NCBI GenBank assembly: GCA_964440915.1
Contig: CAYTTV010000058.1
Coordinates: 1 to 19,932 of the forward strand
Direction: 5' to 3'
Source of the DNA: CAMPJM01 sp964440915
GTDB lineage: Bacteria; Bacteroidota; Bacteroidia; Cytophagales; Cyclobacteriaceae
Length of the DNA: 19,932 bases
The translations under genes were made by a program, and so were the position numbers. The stretch's first letter is position 1. Each line of letters begins with the position of its first letter. Under the pieces are notes generated by a model, which was given only the letters and a program-made list of their open reading frames with translations, was not told where the DNA came from and made no database searches. This document shows positions 14,704 to 19,932 of the stretch, in pieces.

Positions 14704-15994
14704 TGTCGTCAATTATCTCGCTTCTTATGATTATATTTTCACTATGGGTGATCATTATTTTTCCAGGCTTTGGTTCCACATCTTTCAATAGCTTACCCTC
14801 TATATAGGAAATCGTATAGCCTTTCTTCAGGATCAATTTTGGGTCAGAAAGTTCAATGGTTTTTTGCATGTAGTTAAGCTTGTGCCTTTCTTGTTCCAAG
14901 GTTGACTTCGCCGCTGTACCCAATTTTTGAAAAATGCTTGACAAGTCCTTTTTCTCTTTTTGAACAGTCCACCTGCCATGCATCAGCAGCTTATATTGAA
15001 TTTGTTCTAGCGCCGCCTGCTGTTTGTCCCAAAACTTAGTCTTAATCAGTTGGAAACTCCTTGAGAGCTCTTCCAACCTATAGCTTTGAGCCTGGCATAT
15101 ATGGCGGACATTATTTTCAATGCGCTGTGCCAGCCGGTCTATCCTTTGCTCAAAAGTCGCTACTCCAGAAATCAGGAAAGCAGAGACAGCGGTAGGGGTC
15201 TTCAGCTTTGTATGTGCCACCAAGTCAGCAATAGATTCGTCTCTTTCATGCCCAATACCTGTGATAACGGGAAGGGGAAACTGAGCAATATGACTCGCCA
15301 GTTCATAGTCATCAAAACAGTCCATATCTACCTGTGCTCCGCCTCCACGTATAATCACGATCACATCATACAATTCCAAATTGCTATGAATGTCATGGAG
15401 TGCCGCTATAATAGTGCCTGGCGCCTCACTGCCTTGCATGACAGCACTGTACAACTTCACTTGAAAGTCATATCCCTTTTCATTTTGCTGCAAATGATGC
15501 ATAAAGTCTCCATACCCAGCAGCAGTGGCAGAGCTGATGACCGCTATCCTTTGGGGCACATACGGCAGTAACAATTGCTTGTTCATATCGAACACCCCAT
15601 CGGCTACCAGCTTGGCAATCACTTCTTGTTTCTTCCTAGCACGTTCGCCCAGGGTAAACTGTGGATCTATTTCCTTGATATTGGCACTAATACCATACAG
15701 CTCATGAAACTCTACCCGAAGCTTTGCTAACACCTTCATTCCAGGTTTCAGCGTCTCTCCGGTAGTCGATTCGAACCATCCGCTGATATTCCTATAATCG
15801 TAAGCCCAAATCGTGGCCCTTAGCTTGGCCTGCAAATAGTTGCTTTCTTTTTCAACCAACTCCAGATAACAATGTCCCTTTTGCACCACACGCAGTTCAC
15901 TGATCTCTGCCACCACCCAATAGTAAGGTGCCAAGGAAGAATCCAAGGTCTGCCTTATCAAGTTGTTCAGTTCCAAAAGAGAAATATATTGCAT
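14684..15994 (-). CDS. xseA: Exodeoxyribonuclease VII large subunit
   Basis: The catalytic subunit of exonuclease VII, a cytoplasmic single-strand DNA exonuclease used in mismatch and damage repair. At 436 residues it has the normal length. N-terminal OB-fold at about 1-105 (YYWVVAEISEL, GHCYLEL). Catalytic core with ISSATAAGYGDF (153-164), RGGGAQVDMDCFDD (216-229, usually RGGGSxEDLxxFN), GIGHERD (246-252) and KTPT (265-268). A coiled-coil stretch rich in Gln, Lys and Glu occupies about 280-380, followed by the C-terminal LKKGYTI motif. The Ala in place of Ser and the CFDD ending are small departures from the enterobacterial motif. It starts an overlapping run xseA-xseB-S9A and is divergent from the subtilase gene 196 bases away. 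Confidence 0.96.
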   Translation of the reverse strand: MQYISLLELNNLIRQTLDSSLAPYYWVVAEISELRVVQKGHCYLELVEKESNYLQAKLRATIWAYDYRNISGWFESTTGETLKPGMKVLAKLRVEFHELYGISANIKEIDPQFTLGERARKKQEVIAKLVADGVFDMNKQLLLPYVPQRIAVISSATAAGYGDFMHHLQQNEKGYDFQVKLYSAVMQGSEAPGTIIAALHDIHSNLELYDVIVIIRGGGAQVDMDCFDDYELASHIAQFPLPVITGIGHERDESIADLVAHTKLKTPTAVSAFLISGVATFEQRIDRLAQRIENNVRHICQAQSYRLEELSRSFQLIKTKFWDKQQAALEQIQYKLLMHGRWTVQKEKKDLSSIFQKLGTAAKSTLEQERHKLNYMQKTIELSDPKLILKKGYTISYIEGKLLKDVEPKPGKIMITHSENIIIRSEIIDDNGKEDI

Positions 15995-16038
15995 AGAGCA
16001 AAGTTAAGAAAAGTAACAGTTATACTTATCCCCAATTT

Positions 16039-16058
16039 TTCACTTAGCTTCACTTAGC
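16039..16058. repeat. Perfect tandem 10-base repeat in the xseA/subtilase divergent gap
   Basis: TTCACTTAGC occurs twice in direct succession, one helical turn per copy. It lies about 45 bases upstream of xseA and 130 upstream of the subtilase. It could be a site for a regulator that binds one face of the helix, or a simple slippage duplication. The rest of this 196-base gap is AT-rich and shows only imperfect promoter boxes, such as TATATTTC at 16163-16170 on the plus strand. Confidence 0.6.
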
Positions 16059-16190
16059 GAAATATCGTACACTTGTTTTGATTCATTCCAATACCTTATA
16101 GTTTACATCATTATAGGAAATCCCAATTCCGTTTTAAGGATAATTTCCATACATTGTAGATCGATATATTTCTGACGGAAAAGAGTTTTT

Positions 16191-19100
16191 ATGAGAAACT
16201 ACATGAGGTCTCTCCTACTGGTGGGATGGGCATTGATAATAATGCCTTACGGAACATGGGGCCAATCAAGGAGCTATGCTGAAAGGGCAAAAGCAACAAG
16301 CAATCAGTCTAATACAGTAAACTCTTCGAACTCATTCCACACCACCAAGCAATTCAGGAAACAAACCCATGCAGATGGCCTTAAAACACAGTCCACTTTC
16401 TCTGGAACTACGACTACCAGGTCGATTACACAACATGAAGACATACCCCAATACAGTTCAGATAGGATTTTTATTAAGTTTAAGGAGGATAGTGCTATTC
16501 AGCCATTTACCAATCCACATCAGCGAAGCCTAGCTACAGCACAGCCTGCCGTCTCAAAGGTGCTACAAAAAGCCGGCGTAAACCAAATGTCAAAAGTTGC
16601 TCACGGAAAAAAGTTCAGGTCCCTCAGCAATGTGTATGTGGCAAAAATAGAAACGCATAGCGATATAGACGAGGCCTTGGCTGCATTCAATAGCTTGCCT
16701 GATGTGGAATACGCTGAGAAGGTTCCTTTATATCGTACTTTTTATGAGCCTTCTGATGCTGCTTTTGCCGATGGCAGCCAATACAGCCTTGAACTGACCC
16801 AAGCGCTCCAAGCCTTTGACCTTCAAGATGAAAGTGTCGAGACGATTTACCTGGCCATTGTGGATGATGCATTTTTATACGATCACCCTGATCTAGCAGC
16901 AAACGTGGCAATAGAAAAATGCTATGATGTGGCTGACAATGATGCTGATACGCGACCGCCTTCTTCGGGGGACAATAAAGCTGGACCGTTGACCTTCTCC
17001 CATGGCACGCACGTAGGGGGTATTGCTGGCGCTGTCACCAACAATGACATCGGCATGGCTTCCGTCAGCAACAATAGCGTGAGGATATTTGGCATTAAAG
17101 CTACCAAAGACAATACGGATGAACCTCGAAATATTGATTATAGCCATGAAGGGGTTTTAAAAGCCATTGAGAACGGTGCCAAGGTCATTAACATGTCTTT
17201 TGGTGGGACTAGTCCTTCCGTGACATGGCAAAACATGATCGATGATGCAACAGCTTCAGGGGTCATATTTGTAGCGGCTGCAGGCAATGGCAATACGGCT
17301 GCCCTCAACTATCCGGCCGCCTATAACAATGTCATTGCGGTTGCCAATACCAACCATCGGGACCAGAAGGAAGCCTCTTCGCACTTTGGCAATTGGATTG
17401 ACGTATCTGCTCCCGGTGCGGATATATACAGCACTGTGGCAGGTAGCGACGGCACATCAGGTTCGTACGCATTTTACTCGGGTACTTCTATGGCTTCCCC
17501 TATGGTAGCTGGCCTAGTAGGCCTTATGCTTTCTCAAAAACCTTCACTGACGTACAACCAAGTGCTCTCCCTTTTAACCTCAACTGCAGATGATATAGAG
17601 GCAGCCAATCCTGGTTTTGTGGGAAAGCTCGGTGCTGGACGCATCAACGCCTACAATGCCCTGCTGGCTACCAAAAACCTATCTGTAGTCCCCCAAGGGA
17701 AGTTCATCACTTCTTCTCAAGAAATTTATGTAGGACAGACTGTTACTTTTTCTTCTCAATCGCTTGGAGATGATCTTCAATACACTTGGGAATTTGATGG
17801 TGGTTCACCTTCTACCGCCCACACAAAGTCTGTCAGTGTAACATACAATACCGCGGGGGTATATCATGTGCAATTAAAGGTTTCTAATAGCAAAGGGTCG
17901 GATGTGACGGCATTAAACAACCTTATCATTGTACGCGAGCCCATGGAGTGCGCCCTTTTGGATTTTCCTTATCCAGGCACAAGGAGCCTATACAATTTCA
18001 CAGACGACAATGAAGAAAGCATAGGACCTGTCGTAGGGCAAAATGGGTACGAGATCACACAATTTGCCAATAGATATGAATACTTGCCCGGATATTATAT
18101 CAGTGGTGGGCTGTTCGGCATCAACAAGGTGGTGAGCAAAAACCCTGGTGCCGCTAAGATAACTTTCAAGATATGGCAGAAAACCAATTCTAGTGGGATC
18201 CCTGGCAATGTCATTGCTTCCAAAGAAGTGCTGTATAAAGATTTGTTAGAGACAGGATTTCAGACAGACAAAGGCGATAGGGAAAATTTTACAGAAATTG
18301 TATTTGACAACGCTGTCAAAGTGCCAGACAATGGCGTTTTCTTCATGGGCTTTGAGGTGTATTATAACGTTGGTGACACAGTTGCTTTTTATACCAACGA
18401 TGCTGGAGAAGGCAATGGCAATTATTCTTATTTCTACTCTGAAGAAGGATGGGAGTCTTTTGGTGCTACTGGCTTCGAGGCCAACATTGAGATATCTCCA
18501 GTAATCATGGATCAGGCATACCTCGATGTAGCACCTTTTGCTGCAGAGGCGGGAGCTTGCATAGGGGGCAAAGTCACCTTTAATACGGAGGCCATTAAAA
18601 ATGCAATAGGATACACATGGTATTTCGAAGGAGGAAGCCCTGCCACCTCAAACGAAGCCAATCCTTCCGTTACCTATCCTACAGCAGGAGAGTTTGGCGT
18701 GAAATTATTGGTAGCTATACAAGGATGTTCAGAAGGACGAAGGAAGATAGAAGGCAAGGTCCTCATTGTAGATTGCGAGCAAGAACCCATATCAGATTTC
18801 AATGTGGATCGCTACATTATAGCCGAAGGAGACTCTGTGCTTTTTATGGAGCAGGCCCTGAATGCAACAGGCTTTTCATGGGTTTTTGAAGGTGGAGAGC
18901 CTGCAACCTCTGGATTTGAAAACCCTTATGTTACCTATACTGAGCCAGGTATATATGAAGTGAGGCTGGAAACCTCCAACCCTAAAGGCGGAGTAGCTTC
19001 CATGGTAAAAAAAGACTATATCACTGTTCTTGAATCTACTGATTGCGAATTCTATTCAGAGATAAAGCTCAATGACCCACTTCCAGGGTCGCCTACTTTA

Positions 19101-19928
19101 TACCATTCCGATGATGGTTATGTGGCGGGCACAAACAGTCTAGGGGATTTGGGCAAGGTTCAATACTTTAAAGGCGTGTCTTCAAAAGCTTATTTGAACA
19201 AAATGGAAGTTTATTTTGGCGCAGCTCATGCTTCCCAACCACAGTCATCGGTGGAAGTGATCCTCTATGACAACAAAGGCTTTAATGGAGGGCCAGGAAA
19301 TCTCATTGCTTCTCAGAAGATAAATCTTTCGGACATTGAGAATGATGTAGAAAAAGAACAGGTTACTACTATATTTTTTGATGACAACATTCTTGTAAGA
19401 GGGCCATTCTACGCGGGTATTAGTCTCGATCTAATATCGGAAAATGACACAGTAGCCCTAGTGTCGTCCAGAGACGATGAAGTGGAAGGAACGGCATGGG
19501 AAATGTCTGCTGTAGGCTCATGGATACCTGTCAGGGACAATTGGCAATCGAATGGTGGAACAAACCCGTTAGACATCGCCTTCCATGTAAGCGTTCACTT
19601 GCAGCAAGTAAATCTATTCGCTTCTCCCGACTGCACTCCCCTCTCCGTGGAAGATAGCCCAGTGGCCGAAAGTGCTACAATAATAGCTTATCCTAATCCT
19701 TTCGACCAAGAAATGACGATTGAGTACACTATCCGAAAGTATGGTTGGGTAAGGTTGGAATTGTTTAATAGTATGGGCCAGTTGGTGAAGGTGTTGGTAG
19801 AGGGCAACCAACCTCAAGGAACGCACCATGCCGCGCTAGACGGGAGCCTATTGGCAAGAGGCTTATATATTTACCGCCTTAGCATTGGAGGAAAACCTAT
19901 AGGTTCGGGAAGAGCGGTCAGATTTTAA
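16191..19928 (+). CDS. Secreted S8 subtilase with PKD domains and T9SS type A sorting domain
   Basis: A 1245-residue secreted serine protease. Signal peptide at 1-24 (RSLLLVGWALIIMPYGTWG). A Ser/Thr/Gln-rich stretch runs to about 85, then a subtilase propeptide-like domain at about 88-182 (DRIFIKFKED ... DVEYAEKVPLYR). Peptidase S8 core at about 200-492: Asp225 in AIVDDAFLYDHPDL, His271 in SHGTHVGGIAG, oxyanion Asn366 in AAAGNG and Ser433 in SGTSMASPMVAG. Three PKD domains follow at about 503-582, 785-862 and 865-947, each with [YF]xWxF[DE]GG[SE]P. Two related beta-rich domains sit at about 585-775 and 950-1145. The C terminus (about 1163-1245) is a T9SS type A sorting domain: AYPNPF, LFNSMGQLV, LARGLYIYRL. 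It should be exported by Sec, matured, and released or anchored by T9SS. The genes for T9SS itself are not in the window. Confidence 0.95.
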   Translation: MRNYMRSLLLVGWALIIMPYGTWGQSRSYAERAKATSNQSNTVNSSNSFHTTKQFRKQTHADGLKTQSTFSGTTTTRSITQHEDIPQYSSDRIFIKFKEDSAIQPFTNPHQRSLATAQPAVSKVLQKAGVNQMSKVAHGKKFRSLSNVYVAKIETHSDIDEALAAFNSLPDVEYAEKVPLYRTFYEPSDAAFADGSQYSLELTQALQAFDLQDESVETIYLAIVDDAFLYDHPDLAANVAIEKCYDVADNDADTRPPSSGDNKAGPLTFSHGTHVGGIAGAVTNNDIGMASVSNNSVRIFGIKATKDNTDEPRNIDYSHEGVLKAIENGAKVINMSFGGTSPSVTWQNMIDDATASGVIFVAAAGNGNTAALNYPAAYNNVIAVANTNHRDQKEASSHFGNWIDVSAPGADIYSTVAGSDGTSGSYAFYSGTSMASPMVAGLVGLMLSQKPSLTYNQVLSLLTSTADDIEAANPGFVGKLGAGRINAYNALLATKNLSVVPQGKFITSSQEIYVGQTVTFSSQSLGDDLQYTWEFDGGSPSTAHTKSVSVTYNTAGVYHVQLKVSNSKGSDVTALNNLIIVREPMECALLDFPYPGTRSLYNFTDDNEESIGPVVGQNGYEITQFANRYEYLPGYYISGGLFGINKVVSKNPGAAKITFKIWQKTNSSGIPGNVIASKEVLYKDLLETGFQTDKGDRENFTEIVFDNAVKVPDNGVFFMGFEVYYNVGDTVAFYTNDAGEGNGNYSYFYSEEGWESFGATGFEANIEISPVIMDQAYLDVAPFAAEAGACIGGKVTFNTEAIKNAIGYTWYFEGGSPATSNEANPSVTYPTAGEFGVKLLVAIQGCSEGRRKIEGKVLIVDCEQEPISDFNVDRYIIAEGDSVLFMEQALNATGFSWVFEGGEPATSGFENPYVTYTEPGIYEVRLETSNPKGGVASMVKKDYITVLESTDCEFYSEIKLNDPLPGSPTLYHSDDGYVAGTNSLGDLGKVQYFKGVSSKAYLNKMEVYFGAAHASQPQSSVEVILYDNKGFNGGPGNLIASQKINLSDIENDVEKEQVTTIFFDDNILVRGPFYAGISLDLISENDTVALVSSRDDEVEGTAWEMSAVGSWIPVRDNWQSNGGTNPLDIAFHVSVHLQQVNLFASPDCTPLSVEDSPVAESATIIAYPNPFDQEMTIEYTIRKYGWVRLELFNSMGQLVKVLVEGNQPQGTHHAALDGSLLARGLYIYRLSIGGKPIGSGRAVRF

Positions 19929-19932
19929 TGTA

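Noticed and set aside
15086..15571. 161-codon plus-strand frame antisense to xseA
   Set aside because: It lies wholly inside a well-supported xseA, shows no domain, and has a composition expected of a shadow frame.
15999..16006. TAACTTTG just before the xseA start, a match to TAnnTTTG
   Set aside because: It would give an almost leaderless message, and the nearest upstream TTG is 26 bases away, outside the usual spacing; probably chance.

Overview
The window reads as chromosome of a Bacteroidota bacterium, most likely of the Cytophagales type. Grounds seen directly: a SusC-type TonB receptor next to a hybrid two-component system (HTCS), a secreted protease ending in a type IX secretion (T9SS) sorting domain, outer-membrane lipoproteins, promoter elements of the TAnnTTTG type, and weak Shine-Dalgarno sites. 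The genus is not determined. I see no rRNA, tRNA, CRISPR, insertion sequence or integrase. Every gene except the last (and one doubtful 40-codon ORF) is on the minus strand.

Left part (1-4.8 kb): the 5' end of a SusC/RagA-like receptor runs off the left edge, preceded by a 1391-residue HTCS. This is the usual edge of a polysaccharide utilisation locus whose susD and enzyme genes should lie left of the window. The 224-bp gap between the two genes carries a layered promoter: an 8-bp direct repeat with a 22-bp period (candidate HTCS site), a TAnnTTTG box, and a LacI/PurR-like near-palindrome beside it.

Middle (4.8-9.1 kb): a TonB-dependent receptor and an SGNH/GDSL-hydrolase lipoprotein form a tight two-gene operon closed by a long hairpin. 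Its promoter carries the same 11-bp palindrome core as the susC promoter, suggesting shared control of two outer-membrane uptake systems.

Right part (9.2-16 kb, minus): xseA and xseB (exonuclease VII) and an S9A prolyl-oligopeptidase lipoprotein overlap one another. They are followed, after short gaps, by an M1-family metallopeptidase and an aldo/keto reductase resembling PdxI/YdbC. Divergent from xseA is a 1245-residue S8 subtilase (16.2-19.9 kb, plus) with three PKD domains, two copies of an unrecognised beta-rich domain and a T9SS type A sorting domain.

Taken together: outer-membrane uptake and secreted or envelope protein degradation, with exonuclease VII as a housekeeping passenger. I did not find a wholly new system. 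The most interesting signals are the shared palindrome, the composite susC promoter, the conserved-looking receptor/esterase pair, and the duplicated domain in the subtilase.
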